Positions 1-8,051 are shown, counted from the stretch's first letter. The stretch: 64,000 bases of DNA from Anaeromicrobium sediminis (GCF_002270055.1 NZ_NIBG01000006.1:62001-126000), one strand, 5' to 3'. Notes: generated by a model not told the origin, from the letters alone. Numbers and translations are program-made.

Positions 1-1
1 G

Positions 2-769
2 AAATTAGTTGGCCTTAATATGGATAAGAATGGAATTATGGAAAGTGAAATATTAAATAGGATTAACAAGAGAAATATAAACTTTTTATATACTATACCT
101 ACTTTTCATAATCCAACGGGAACCTTAATGCCTATGGACAGAAGGAAAAATATAATAAACCTTTGTGAAAAGGAACGTATGCCTATTATAGAAGATGATG
201 TATATAGGGAACTATGGATAGACAATGAGCCTCCAATGCCTTTAAAATCTATTGACAAAAATGGTAATGTACTATATTTAGGAAGTATATCTAAATCCTT
301 GGCACCAGGATTTAGAATTGGTTGGATTGTAGGTCCAGAACCTATAATAGATAGATTGGCAGACATAAAGATGCAAACAGATTATGGCTCCAGTTCTATT
401 TCACAATGGGCCATAGTAGAATTAATCTCAAGTGGTCACTACTTTGAGCACTTACAAATTAGTAGAAAGAACTTGAAAATCAGAAGAGATTTAGTGGAGA
501 ATTTATTAAATAAATATTTTAAGGAAATTGCCACATGGAACATTCCAAAGGGTGGTTTTTATATATGGTTAGAAGTAAAAAGAAATATAAATATGAAAAG
601 GCTTTTTGATGAGGCATTGAAGGAAAATTTATTAATAAATCCAGGATATATGTATGGTCATATGAATAATAAGAATATAAGAATATCCTACTCCTATGCA
701 GAATTGGAAAAATTAGAGAAAGGATTGAAAAAACTAGCTATCATAATAAATCATATGGAAAACTTTTAA
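2..769 (+). CDS. MocR/GntR-type aminotransferase-like regulator, C-terminal part (5' truncated by window)
   Basis: The reading frame is open to the left edge, so only the C-terminal ~255 residues are present. They form the large domain of a class I/II PLP-dependent aminotransferase: HNPTGT near the start, DDVYREL with the PLP-contacting Asp, then the SISKSLAPGFRIGW block whose Lys should form the Schiff base, and a closing NIRISYSYAE segment. This arrangement is typical of MocR regulators, which have an N-terminal GntR winged helix fused to an aminotransferase domain of about 450-480 residues in total, but the DNA-binding part lies outside the window. A free-standing aminotransferase is therefore also possible. 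The LysE exporter gene just downstream fits the common pairing of MocR regulators with small transporters. A terminator follows immediately. Confidence 0.8.
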   Translation, partial: KLVGLNMDKNGIMESEILNRINKRNINFLYTIPTFHNPTGTLMPMDRRKNIINLCEKERMPIIEDDVYRELWIDNEPPMPLKSIDKNGNVLYLGSISKSLAPGFRIGWIVGPEPIIDRLADIKMQTDYGSSSISQWAIVELISSGHYFEHLQISRKNLKIRRDLVENLLNKYFKEIATWNIPKGGFYIWLEVKRNINMKRLFDEALKENLLINPGYMYGHMNNKNIRISYSYAELEKLEKGLKKLAIIINHMENF

Positions 770-796
770 AAAGATGGTCCTTTGACTGTCTTTTTG
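770..796 (+). terminator. Rho-independent terminator after the MocR-like gene
   Basis: A 7-bp stem GATGGTC/GACTGTC (two G-U pairs), loop CTTT, flanked by AAA and followed by five T. It starts at the stop codon of the preceding gene. Confidence 0.65.
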
Positions 797-900
797 AAAT
801 TGGTTGGGAAAAGTTTTTTGTGTTTGGTTGGAGAAAAATAGTGATTTATCATATATAATTTGTATAGACATAATGAAATTATAGATAAGAGGTGGGAACT

Positions 901-1515
901 TTGTTTAAATATTTATTACAGGGGTTTACGCTAGGATTAGCATATGTGGCTCCTATAGGAATGCAGAATCTATACGTTATAAATACAGCTATTAGTAAGA
1001 GTAAAAAACGTGCCTACCAAGTGGCTCTAGCTACCATATTTTTTGATATAACCTTAGCGTTAGCTTGTTTCTTTGGAGTGGGAATTTTAATTGATAAGAG
1101 TATATTAATTAAGAGAATAATATTATTGGTTGGGAGTATGGCTGTCATATATATAGGATATGGTCTTATAAAATCAGAACCTGACTTATCTGGGGAAGTA
1201 GATTTGGATAAACCCCTGTGGCAAGTAATAAGTACTTGTTTTGTAGTCACATGGCTAAATCCACAGGCCATAATAGATGGATCTTTATTACTAGGTGGAT
1301 TTAGAGCTTCATTACCACCTGATAAATCAAATTTGTTTATTATAGGAGTTTGTATAGCATCTGCTCTTTGGTTTTTAGGTATAAGTACCTTTGTGTCCCA
1401 TTTTAGTCATCTATTTAATGAAAAGGTACTGAAAAAATTAAATATAGTATGTGGAAGTATAGTCATATACTATGGCTTAAAGCTTGCCTATATGTGCATA
1501 CAGTCAATTATGTAG
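901..1515 (+). CDS. LysE/RhtB-family amino-acid exporter
   Basis: A membrane protein of about 204 residues with roughly six hydrophobic helices. It carries the family's N-terminal APIGMQNLYVI motif and the mid-protein WLNPQAIIDGSLLLGG motif seen in LysE/ArgO exporters. These proteins export basic or other amino acids with proton exchange; the substrate here cannot be read from sequence. The start is taken as TTG at 901 because AAGAGGTGG (887-895) sits just upstream; the in-frame GTG at 892 lies inside that ribosome binding site. It follows a MocR-type gene, a frequent regulator of such exporters, but the terminator between them means it probably has its own promoter. Confidence 0.82.
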   Translation: MFKYLLQGFTLGLAYVAPIGMQNLYVINTAISKSKKRAYQVALATIFFDITLALACFFGVGILIDKSILIKRIILLVGSMAVIYIGYGLIKSEPDLSGEVDLDKPLWQVISTCFVVTWLNPQAIIDGSLLLGGFRASLPPDKSNLFIIGVCIASALWFLGISTFVSHFSHLFNEKVLKKLNIVCGSIVIYYGLKLAYMCIQSIM

Positions 1516-1531
1516 ATACAACCCTTTTAAT

Positions 1532-1558
1532 AGGAACCCATTAGTGGGTTCTTTTTTT
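1532..1558 (+). terminator. Rho-independent terminator after the LysE gene
   Basis: Perfect GAACCCA/TGGGTTC stem with a TTAG loop and a run of seven T. Confidence 0.85.
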
Positions 1559-1588
1559 GATAAAAATAAAAGTCGTGGAAGATCTTGT

Positions 1589-1642
1589 TTGACATGAGAA
1601 TGATTATCATTTATACTGGTTAATGAAAATGATTATCAATCA
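1589..1642 (+). promoter_or_regulatory. Fur-controlled promoter with two Fur boxes
   Basis: A -35 TTGACA (1589-1594) and -10 TATACT (1612-1617) are separated by exactly 17 bp. The 19-bp Fur box TGAGAATGATTATCATTTA (1595-1613) fills the spacer, and a second, TGAAAATGATTATCAATCA (1624-1642), covers the start-site region. Both match the classical GATAATGATTATCATTATC consensus closely. Iron-loaded Fur should therefore block polymerase binding, so the transporter downstream is expected to be made under iron limitation. Confidence 0.92.
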
Positions 1643-1669
1643 ATAAACGAATTATAGGAGGGTGAATAT

Positions 1670-2743
1670 ATGAAAAAACTATTTTTAGTGTTATCTTTGA
1701 GCATGATGTTAATATTAGGACTAGTAGGATGCTCAAGTAATGAAGAGGCAGCAGTTAGTAACGAAGAGGTAAAGGAAGAGGTAAAGGCAGAACAAGTTGT
1801 AAACCTTTATACGGATAGACATTATGATACGGATCAAGAACTTTTTGATTTATTTACTAAGGAAACTGGAATAAAAGTAAATGTAGTTAAGGCAAAGGGT
1901 GATGAATTAATAGAAAGACTTGCAAGAGAAGGAGAAAACACACAAGCAGATTTATTAATCACAGCAGATGCAGGAAGATTACATAGAGCTAAGTCAAAAG
2001 AGTTATTACAATCTGTATCTAGCGAAACATTATCTAAGAATGTACCTGAAAACTTAAGAGATGTGGATAGTAATTGGTTTGGATTAACAGTTAGAGGAAG
2101 AGTATTAGTTTATTCAAAAGATAGAGTAGACCCTTCAGATTTATCAACTTATGAAGATTTAGTAAATCCAAAATGGAATGGAAAAATATTAGTAAGATCA
2201 TCATCAAACATATATAATCAATCCCTATTAGCATCATTAATAGAAATAAAGGGAGAAGAAGAAGCAAAGAAGTGGGCTAAAGGTGTAGTAGAAAACATGG
2301 CTAGAGAGCCAAAGGGTAATGATAGAGCTCAAGCTACTGCTGTAGTGGCTGGAGAAGGTGACATAGCTATAATGAACACTTATTATGTAGGAAAAATGCT
2401 AAATTCATCTAACCCTGAAGAAGTAAAAGTAGCTGAAAATGTAGGAGTATTTTTCCCAAATCAAGATAGTGAAGGAACCCACATAAATGTTAGTGGAGTT
2501 GGAATGACAAAGCACTCTAAAAATATGGAAAATGGAATAAAACTTATGGAGTTCTTAAGTAGTGAGAAAGCTCAAAAGCAATTTGCAGAAACTAACTACG
2601 AGTATCCAGTAAATTCAAATGTAGAGCCTTCAGAATTATTAAAATCTTGGGGTAAGTTTAAGGCACAAAATATTAACTTATCTAGACTAGGAGAATTAAA
2701 TAGCCAAGCAGTGAAGATATTCAATGAAGTTGGTTGGAAATAA
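1670..2743 (+). CDS. Ferric-iron ABC transporter substrate-binding lipoprotein
   Basis: A 357-residue lipoprotein: a hydrophobic N-terminus ending in LVGC (lipid-modified Cys21), an acidic linker, then a periplasmic-binding fold of the FbpA/FutA class. The N-terminal YTDRHYDTD segment and the adjacent tyrosines in NTYYVGKM (Tyr238-Tyr239) match the positions of Fe(III)-coordinating tyrosines in this family. It should capture ferric iron outside the membrane for the permease and ATPase encoded downstream. The two Fur boxes at the promoter independently support iron as the substrate. RBS GGAGGG precedes the ATG. A terminator-like hairpin follows, probably lowering expression of the membrane components relative to the binding protein. 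Confidence 0.92.
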   Translation: MKKLFLVLSLSMMLILGLVGCSSNEEAAVSNEEVKEEVKAEQVVNLYTDRHYDTDQELFDLFTKETGIKVNVVKAKGDELIERLAREGENTQADLLITADAGRLHRAKSKELLQSVSSETLSKNVPENLRDVDSNWFGLTVRGRVLVYSKDRVDPSDLSTYEDLVNPKWNGKILVRSSSNIYNQSLLASLIEIKGEEEAKKWAKGVVENMAREPKGNDRAQATAVVAGEGDIAIMNTYYVGKMLNSSNPEEVKVAENVGVFFPNQDSEGTHINVSGVGMTKHSKNMENGIKLMEFLSSEKAQKQFAETNYEYPVNSNVEPSELLKSWGKFKAQNINLSRLGELNSQAVKIFNEVGWK

Positions 2744-2750
2744 TATAGGA

Positions 2751-2775
2751 AACAGCCTTTTTAAGGCTGTTTTTT
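2751..2775 (+). terminator. Terminator/attenuating hairpin between iron-binding protein and permease
   Basis: AACAGCCTT/AAGGCTGTT 9-bp perfect stem followed by a T run. Because the permease gene lies downstream on the same strand, read-through or a separate promoter is needed. Confidence 0.8.
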
Positions 2776-2812
2776 AACTTGTATAAAATGTAGATAAGCT
2801 ATATTTATGTGA

Positions 2813-2977
2813 ACCTATTTCAGTTCAATAAATTAAAAATTCTTTCGAGTGAAGTCACTATGACTCTATAAAGTGTGAATCTTATATGGAAGGTAGAAGA
2901 TTCATAATTGTTTACAGCATAGGATATTGTCATGTTCCACACTCTCAAGAATTTTTAATTTATTGCACTTCATAGGT
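2813..2977 (+). ncRNA. Repeated structured RNA element, copy A (unidentified family)
   Basis: One of three 165-nt copies in this window. The closing helix pairs ACCTAT (2813-2818) with ATAGGT (2972-2977), and 2827-2851 pairs with 2940-2964 (25 bp, two mismatches). Inside, ATGAC (2860-2864) pairs with GTCAT (2929-2933) and GAATCTT (2877-2883) with AAGATTC (2897-2903). The interior shares long identical blocks with copies B and C (AAGTCACTATGA, TTCATAATTGTTTACAGCA, TCATGTTCCAC). Where sequence differs in helices, both sides change together. It lies between the iron-binding-protein terminator and the permease start, on the operon's coding strand. I do not recognise the family. Confidence 0.75.
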
Positions 2978-3042
2978 ATCCAGCGTTTATGAATTTAAAG
3001 GTAGTTTATCTATATATAATAGTGACTAGGAGGTGGAGACAG

Positions 3043-4695
3043 TTGAATAAGATGAGATGGTTAAAAATGAATTTGAATTTGTGGTCTGTATTGAGTACTG
3101 TATTTGTGTTATTAATCATACTTCCAAACTTAAATATTATGATTAGTCTATTTAATGAACCTAATGAAAATTGGATTCACATAAAGAAATATTTATTAAA
3201 GGATTATATGATTAACTCTACTATATTAACAGTCTGTACTGGGATACTAAGTATGGTTATAGGAACTAGTTTGGCATGGATTACTACCATGTATGAATTC
3301 CCCTTTAGGAAAGTTTTAGAAATAGGCCTCATACTACCTTTAGGAATACCTCCTTATATGGGGGCTTATACTTATGCGGGCATATTGAATTATACGGGAA
3401 TAATTCAAAGCTTTCTAAGAAATAATTTCGGCATATATGTAAATCAAAAATACTTTGATATTATGTCCATTAATGGAGCAATATTTATATTTACAATATT
3501 TTTGTTTCCCTATGTATATCTTATTACTAAATCATTTTTGGAAAAACAATCGGCAGATTTAGTGGAAAATGGAAGAGTTTTAGGACGTAGTCAGTTAGAA
3601 ATATTCATACATGTAATATTACCTGTAGCAAGGGCTGCCATTGTGGGGGGAGTTAGTTTAGTAATTTTAGAAGTATTAAATGACTATGGTGTTGTTAAGT
3701 ACTTTGGTGTTCCAGCTTTTAGTACGGCAATTTTTAAAACTTGGTTTGCCATGGGAGATATTGATTCTGCCATTAGACTAGCATCTGTTTTAATGATCTT
3801 AGTATTTACTTCGTTAATGATAGAAAAATTCCTAAGGAGCAGAAAAAAGTTTAGTTATAGTACGGCTAAAGTAAGACCATTGGTGAAAATAAAATTAGAG
3901 GGAATAAAATCCATAGGTGCTTTTATGTACTCTTTTATCATATTTAGTTTAGGATTTTTAATTCCAACATTACAATTAATCCATTGGGCCTTAATGACCT
4001 ATGAAAAGATTTTAAATCATAGATTTATAAAATTAATGGGAAATTCTTTAATTATAGCCATAATAACATCCGTATTAATAGTAATTATTTCTATTATAAT
4101 AGGAAATTACAATAGAATAAATGAAAGTACATTATCTAAAGCATATTCAAAAATAACAGTAGTGGGATATTCCATACCTGGATCTGTTATAGCCCTAGGT
4201 GTTATAGTCTTCTTTATAGGGATAGATAGGAAGTTCGGTTGGATTTATGAGGATATAACTTTTAGAGGATCTAAACTTATATTAAGTAGTAGTATAATAA
4301 TGTTACTATTTGCTTATGTAATAAGATTTTTGACTATAGGATATAATTCCATAGAGGCTGGATTTGAAAAGGTGGGAAAAAGATTTTTTGAGGCTTCAAG
4401 AACCCTAGGAATGGGAATAATAGAAACCTTCTTTAAGGTAGACCTTAAAATGATAAAGCCAGGAATAGTAGGAGCTAGTATCCTTGTTTTTGTAGATGTT
4501 TTAAAGGAATTACCACTTACTTTAATATTAAGACCCTTTAATTTTGATACTTTAGCTACAAAGGCCTTTGAATATGCCAGTGATGAAATGATTCATGAGG
4601 CATCCATAGGTTCCCTAATAATCATACTAGTAAGTAGTATATCAATAATTTTCTTTAATTTCATAGTAAATAGGAGGGGAAATAATGAGCATTAA
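3043..4695 (+). CDS. Ferric-iron ABC transporter permease (fused two-domain type)
   Basis: About 550 residues with some twelve hydrophobic helices and two binding-protein-dependent permease domains in one chain, as in FbpB. Each half has an EAA-type loop for the ATPase: LVENGRVLGRSQLEIFIHVILP-like near residue 180 and FEASRTLGMGIIETFF near residue 455. It should form the membrane channel for ferric iron. The start is placed at TTG 3043, nine bases after AGGAGG (3028-3033); the ATG further upstream at 2989 has no ribosome binding site and the next ATG (3052) is too distant. Its end overlaps the ATPase start by about ten bases, indicating coupled translation. Confidence 0.88.
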   Translation: MNKMRWLKMNLNLWSVLSTVFVLLIILPNLNIMISLFNEPNENWIHIKKYLLKDYMINSTILTVCTGILSMVIGTSLAWITTMYEFPFRKVLEIGLILPLGIPPYMGAYTYAGILNYTGIIQSFLRNNFGIYVNQKYFDIMSINGAIFIFTIFLFPYVYLITKSFLEKQSADLVENGRVLGRSQLEIFIHVILPVARAAIVGGVSLVILEVLNDYGVVKYFGVPAFSTAIFKTWFAMGDIDSAIRLASVLMILVFTSLMIEKFLRSRKKFSYSTAKVRPLVKIKLEGIKSIGAFMYSFIIFSLGFLIPTLQLIHWALMTYEKILNHRFIKLMGNSLIIAIITSVLIVIISIIIGNYNRINESTLSKAYSKITVVGYSIPGSVIALGVIVFFIGIDRKFGWIYEDITFRGSKLILSSSIIMLLFAYVIRFLTIGYNSIEAGFEKVGKRFFEASRTLGMGIIETFFKVDLKMIKPGIVGASILVFVDVLKELPLTLILRPFNFDTLATKAFEYASDEMIHEASIGSLIIILVSSISIIFFNFIVNRRGNNEH

Positions 4696-5362
4696 AATAG
4701 AGGGATTAAAGTTTAAATATAAAAATTCTGTAAAAGATGTAATAAAAGATTTCTCCATGGAAATCAGCAATGGCGAAATAATTTCTATATTTGGAGAAAG
4801 TGGAAGTGGTAAAAGTACTGCTCTTAGAATAATATGTGGCCTAGAAGTGCCTTCAGCAGGAAGTATTAAAATAGATGATAAAATAATAGTAGATAATAAT
4901 AATTTCACATTACCGGAAAATAGACAAATGGGTATGGTATTTCAAGATTATGCTTTGTTCCCACATATGACCATTGAAAAAAACATTAAATTTGGATTAA
5001 AACATATGAATAGTAAGGAAAAGGATAATAGACTTAAGGAAGTTTTAGAACTAGTAGATTTAAAGGGATTTGAAAAAAGGTATCCCCATGAACTAAGTGG
5101 AGGTCAACAGCAAAGGATTGCCTTAGCTAGGGCCCTAGCGCCAAAACCTGATTTATTATTATTAGACGAGCCCTTTAGTAACTTAGACTCAGATTTGCAA
5201 GAGCGGATAAGAAAAGAATTAGAATCAATTATAAGAAAGGCAAATATAACATCCATATTTGTTACCCATGATAAGGAAGACTCTAAGGCAATTGCAGATA
5301 GAGTGGTAATTCTGAAAGAAGGAGAAATTGTTAATATAGGAAAGCCAAAAGATATATTTTAA
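4685..5362 (+). CDS. Ferric-iron ABC transporter ATP-binding protein
   Basis: A 225-residue nucleotide-binding domain with Walker A GESGSGKST, Q-loop VFQDYALFPH, signature LSGGQQQR, Walker B LLLLDEP and switch VTHD. It powers the iron permease with which it overlaps. Most FbpC/PotA-type ATPases are about 350 residues with a C-terminal TOBE domain. This one stops right after the core domain, so that regulatory tail is absent; no frameshift is visible in the following DNA, so this looks like a genuine short form. Confidence 0.9.
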   Translation: MSIKIEGLKFKYKNSVKDVIKDFSMEISNGEIISIFGESGSGKSTALRIICGLEVPSAGSIKIDDKIIVDNNNFTLPENRQMGMVFQDYALFPHMTIEKNIKFGLKHMNSKEKDNRLKEVLELVDLKGFEKRYPHELSGGQQQRIALARALAPKPDLLLLDEPFSNLDSDLQERIRKELESIIRKANITSIFVTHDKEDSKAIADRVVILKEGEIVNIGKPKDIF

Positions 5363-5403
5363 GAAATAGGTAGAGAAAAAAATATGTCCAATCTAGAGGG
5401 CGA

Positions 5404-5634
5404 TGAACTTACTTCAGTCATATAAATAAAAAATATTTTAGAAGGTAAGTCACTATGAGACTAGAGAGTGCAAATCTTATAATAAACGTAGAAGGTTCAT
5501 AATTGTTTGCAGCATAATACATACTCATGTTCCACCTTCTAAAAATTTTCCATTCATATTCCCTTGTAAGTGCTAGCGATTATGTTGCCTATTAAGTGAA
5601 ATAAGTTAAAAATTATTGAACTGAAATGAGTTCA
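5404..5634 (+). repeat. Imperfect inverted repeats flanking RNA copy B (possible larger element)
   Basis: The 22 bases at 5404-5425 and the reverse complement of 5613-5634 share about 17 positions (both begin TGAACT and contain TTCAGT). The right-hand arm, read in reverse complement, matches the left edge of copy A (2809-2831) at 21 of 23 positions. This gives a MITE-like outline of about 231 bp around the RNA, although no clear target duplication is visible. Confidence 0.45.
5407..5571 (+). ncRNA. Repeated structured RNA element, copy B (unidentified family)
   Basis: Same 165-nt length and register as copies A and C. Closing helix ACTTAC (5407-5412)/GTAAGT (5566-5571), ATATAAAT (5420-5427)/ATTCATAT (5552-5559) and AAATATTTTAGAAGG (5431-5445)/CCTTCTAAAAATTTT (5535-5549). 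Interior helix ATGAG (5455-5459)/CTCAT (5524-5528) replaces ATGAC/GTCAT of copy A. AATCTT (5473-5478) pairs with AAGGTT (5492-5497) through a U-G pair that would be A-C on the other strand, supporting transcription from the + strand. It lies in the gap after the iron-transport ATPase. Confidence 0.75.
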
Positions 5635-5649
5635 CGTAAATTAACATGT

Positions 5650-5695
5650 ATATGTATATATTCAATATGAGACTTGAATATATACATATTTTTTT
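5650..5695 (+). terminator. Strong Rho-independent terminator closing the iron-transport region
   Basis: A perfect 16-bp stem (5650-5665 with 5674-5689, arm ATATGTATATATTCAA), loop TATGAGAC, then a T run. Confidence 0.85.
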
Positions 5696-5791
5696 ATAAA
5701 AAATAATGGACAATATATATTAATGTGCATACATAAAGTAGCTACAACCAAGACTAATAGCATAATAGTATTTTTATAAGGATGGTTGTAG

Positions 5792-6637
5792 ATGAATAAA
5801 ATAAGAGAATACATAATTATAACTATGGGAGTAATTATAGTGGCATTTGGTCTGAGCTTTTTTCTTGTGCCAGCAGATTTGGCTACGGGAGGAGTAACTG
5901 GTTTTGCCATGGTAATAAACAGTGTATTTAGTCAGTTGTCCATAGGAGCCATAATGTCAGTAATGAACGTCATATTATTTATAGTGGCCTTCATATTAAT
6001 AGGGCCTCAATTTGGAGCTAAAACCATATATGCTAGTTTGGCATTGTCAGGTAGCATATGGATAACTGAGAGTGTTTTTCCCATAAAAAATCCCCTAGTA
6101 GATGATATCTTTTTAAATCTATTCTTCGGTATTTTAGTTCAAGGAATTGGAATGGCCATAATATTTTATCAAAATGCATCCACAGGAGGCACGGACATAG
6201 TTGCTAAAATATTGAATAAATTTTTTCACATAAACATGGGAAAGGCATTGTTATTGTCAGATTTTTTGATTACCCTATTAGCTGGATTGACATTTGGATT
6301 AGAACTTGGATTATATGCATTATTAGGAGTAATACTGAATGCCTTTGTAATAGATAATGTAATAGAAGGCTTAGGATTAAAAATTCATGTCTCCGTATTA
6401 ACTAGCAAATTTGAAAGGGTGAGACAATTTGTAAATGAGGAGATAGGAAGAGGTGCTACCATATATGAAGCAGAAGGAGCATATACAAGGGAAAAGAAGA
6501 GAGTTATAACCGTCGTAATGAATAAAAGGGAATTTATAAAACTAAAGCAATTTGTACAGGAAATAGATGAGAATGCTTTTCTCATAGCAGCTCATGTGAG
6601 AGAAGTATTAGGACATGGATTTAATATGGATAGATAA
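5792..6637 (+). CDS. YitT-family membrane protein (DUF161/DUF2179)
   Basis: A 281-residue protein with five to six hydrophobic helices in the first ~200 residues, including the glycine-rich PADLATGGVTGFAMV and NASTGGTDIVA segments typical of YitT proteins. A soluble C-terminal DUF2179 domain (about 220-281) contains the TVVMNKREFIKLKQFVQEID stretch. Function in the family is not established; a transport role has been suggested. AAGGATGG precedes the ATG. It stands alone between the iron operon terminator and a lipoprotein gene about 60 bp downstream, with which it may be co-transcribed. Confidence 0.88.
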   Translation: MNKIREYIIITMGVIIVAFGLSFFLVPADLATGGVTGFAMVINSVFSQLSIGAIMSVMNVILFIVAFILIGPQFGAKTIYASLALSGSIWITESVFPIKNPLVDDIFLNLFFGILVQGIGMAIIFYQNASTGGTDIVAKILNKFFHINMGKALLLSDFLITLLAGLTFGLELGLYALLGVILNAFVIDNVIEGLGLKIHVSVLTSKFERVRQFVNEEIGRGATIYEAEGAYTREKKRVITVVMNKREFIKLKQFVQEIDENAFLIAAHVREVLGHGFNMDR

Positions 6638-6694
6638 TAAGGGTTAGATTCTATTAATAGAAATTAAGCTATGACTAAGAAAAGGAGAAAAGAT

Positions 6695-7312
6695 ATGAAA
6701 AAGGTTAAATTTAGTTTCTTATTTATTTTTATAATAATTTCATTATTACCAGGGTGTACAAAAAAAGAAGAGATTACATATGACATAATTACAGAAAAAA
6801 TCCAAGACTCAAATAGAAACATAGATATAACCTATCCTCAAGTAAAAGACTATTCTAAAGAGGAAGACAGTGGGTTTATAAACTCCACATTGAAAAAAAC
6901 AGCAGACATGTATAATGAAAAGGATTATATGGACGTAAATGTGGAACATGATATTACTAGAGAAGACAGTATGTATTTAAGTGTAGTGTATATTGGGAAT
7001 GGAAAAAGGGAAGGTGTTGGAGAAATAAATATTTTTAAAGGAGTGAATATGGATTTACAAAATTCCAAAAAATTATCTATTAATGATTTAATTAAAGGTA
7101 ACAAAGAAGAGGAATTAATAAATGTGATTAACGAAGAAGCTATGAATAAAGATATAGAAAAACTACAAAACATTGAAGATCTTGGATTTAGTCTTCAGAG
7201 AAAAAAAGTATTATTCTTCTATAGACCATCAGAAAAGGAAGATAGTGAGGTCATAAAGTTAAATATACCAAATGAAAGATTAAAGAATATAGTTAAAATA
7301 AAACTTCAATAA
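6695..7312 (+). CDS. Lipoprotein, DUF4163/DUF3298-like
   Basis: About 205 residues. A short basic N-terminus and hydrophobic stretch end in LLPGC, a lipobox. The mature part opens with ITEKIQDSNRNIDITYPQV and continues with alternating strands resembling the DUF4163/DUF3298 module found in RsiV and PdaC-type surface proteins; that resemblance is from memory of the pattern and is moderate. Start chosen at ATG 6695, seven bases after AAAGGAG (6681-6687), rather than the ATG at 6671, which would put that site inside the gene. Likely an outer-surface protein of unknown role. Confidence 0.65.
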   Translation: MKKVKFSFLFIFIIISLLPGCTKKEEITYDIITEKIQDSNRNIDITYPQVKDYSKEEDSGFINSTLKKTADMYNEKDYMDVNVEHDITREDSMYLSVVYIGNGKREGVGEINIFKGVNMDLQNSKKLSINDLIKGNKEEELINVINEEAMNKDIEKLQNIEDLGFSLQRKKVLFFYRPSEKEDSEVIKLNIPNERLKNIVKIKLQ

Positions 7313-7332
7313 AAAATCATAAATATAAAATA

Positions 7333-7361
7333 TTGAATAAAATTTTATCCTATGTTATAAT
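7333..7361 (+). promoter_or_regulatory. Promoter of the glycine riboswitch transcript
   Basis: TTGAAT (7333-7338), 17-bp spacer, perfect TATAAT (7356-7361). Transcription should start near 7368, just ahead of the first aptamer. Confidence 0.8.
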
Positions 7362-7389
7362 TTGGGTGCTGGTAAAATTAAATAATATC

Positions 7390-7552
7390 GGATGATGATA
7401 GTGGGAGAAGGCATATGCCGCCGAAGAAGTGAAACTTTCAGGTGTTTTTTTAAACAGGACCATTATCGGACGAGTCTCTGGAGAGCCTCTATTAAGAGCA
7501 CCGAAGGAGCAAGCCCATATGGGTGAATCTCTCAGGTAAAAGGACAGAGTAA
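7390..7552 (+). promoter_or_regulatory. Tandem glycine riboswitch
   Basis: Two glycine aptamers in series. The first (about 7393-7468) has GTGGGAGAAGGC, GCCGCCGAAGAAG, CTTTCAGGTG and AGGACCATTATC; the second (about 7470-7550) has CTCTGGAGAGCC, GCACCGAAGGAGCAAGCCC, AATCTCTCAGGT and AAGGACAGAG. These are the hallmark conserved blocks of the gcvT-type element, with the usual short linker between the aptamers. A strong hairpin follows at 7605, and the next gene is a sodium/alanine-glycine symporter, a known class of target. Confidence 0.93.
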
Positions 7553-7604
7553 AAGCAGACTGTTAATATATCAGTATATAAACTGCTAATTACTTCGTAT
7601 TAAA

Positions 7605-7640
7605 GAGGCCAAATCTTATGATTTGGCCTTTAGTATTTTA
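7605..7640 (+). terminator. Expression-platform terminator of the glycine riboswitch
   Basis: AGGCCAAATC/GATTTGGCCT stem with a four-base loop and a T-rich tail. The upstream AGCAG and CTGCT segments (about 7555 and 7583) can form a competing hairpin, consistent with glycine-dependent attenuation. Confidence 0.7.
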
Positions 7641-8051
7641 ATGCAAAATAAGCTATTATTTAGTTGTCACTAAAAGATTTAACTTTTTAACAGAAATTTT
7701 AGGAGAATTTTAAATTCATTTACCAAAATAATCATAACTACATGAATAGCAAACTGAAAGGGTATTTTAGGAGAAATGCTGATATGAACATATGGGAATG
7801 ATTCTAACGGGGACAATTTTCTTAAGTTGCTAAAATAACCTCTCAAACTCCATCTTGTTATGATAAAAAATCCTTAAAAATCCTCAATGTCTAAAAAGGA
7901 CTTGAGAAATATGTTAAAGAGAAAAGATTCATTATACTTGACACAATACGATTTGACCGAAATAAAAAATTTAATAAACTCTTTCTCCTTACGACATATA
8001 TTGATTTTATCAGCATAAAACAAACTATATTATATGTGGGGGTATTGGCCA
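7641..8051. other. Long untranslated gap between riboswitch terminator and symporter gene
   Basis: About 410 bp with no convincing reading frame or structured element. A candidate promoter is present: TTGACA (7938-7943), 17 bp, AATAAA (7961-7966). Otherwise I see nothing I can support. Confidence 0.5.

Noticed and set aside
2813-2977. Assignment of the 165-nt element to HEARO/IsrB guide RNA or a group I/II intron
   Set aside because: No domain V or P7-type intron motif is seen, and no nuclease gene is nearby; I cannot recall a matching consensus, so no family is claimed.
4642-4908. Minus-strand open frame overlapping the iron permease/ATPase junction, and similar antisense frames elsewhere
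   Set aside because: They lie opposite strongly supported genes, lack ribosome binding sites and show no recognisable domain.
7801-7830. ACGGGGACAATTTTCTTAAG in the riboswitch-symporter gap, reminiscent of sequences near IS200-type transposases
   Set aside because: No transposase remnant or inverted repeats were found around it; the resemblance is too short to support.
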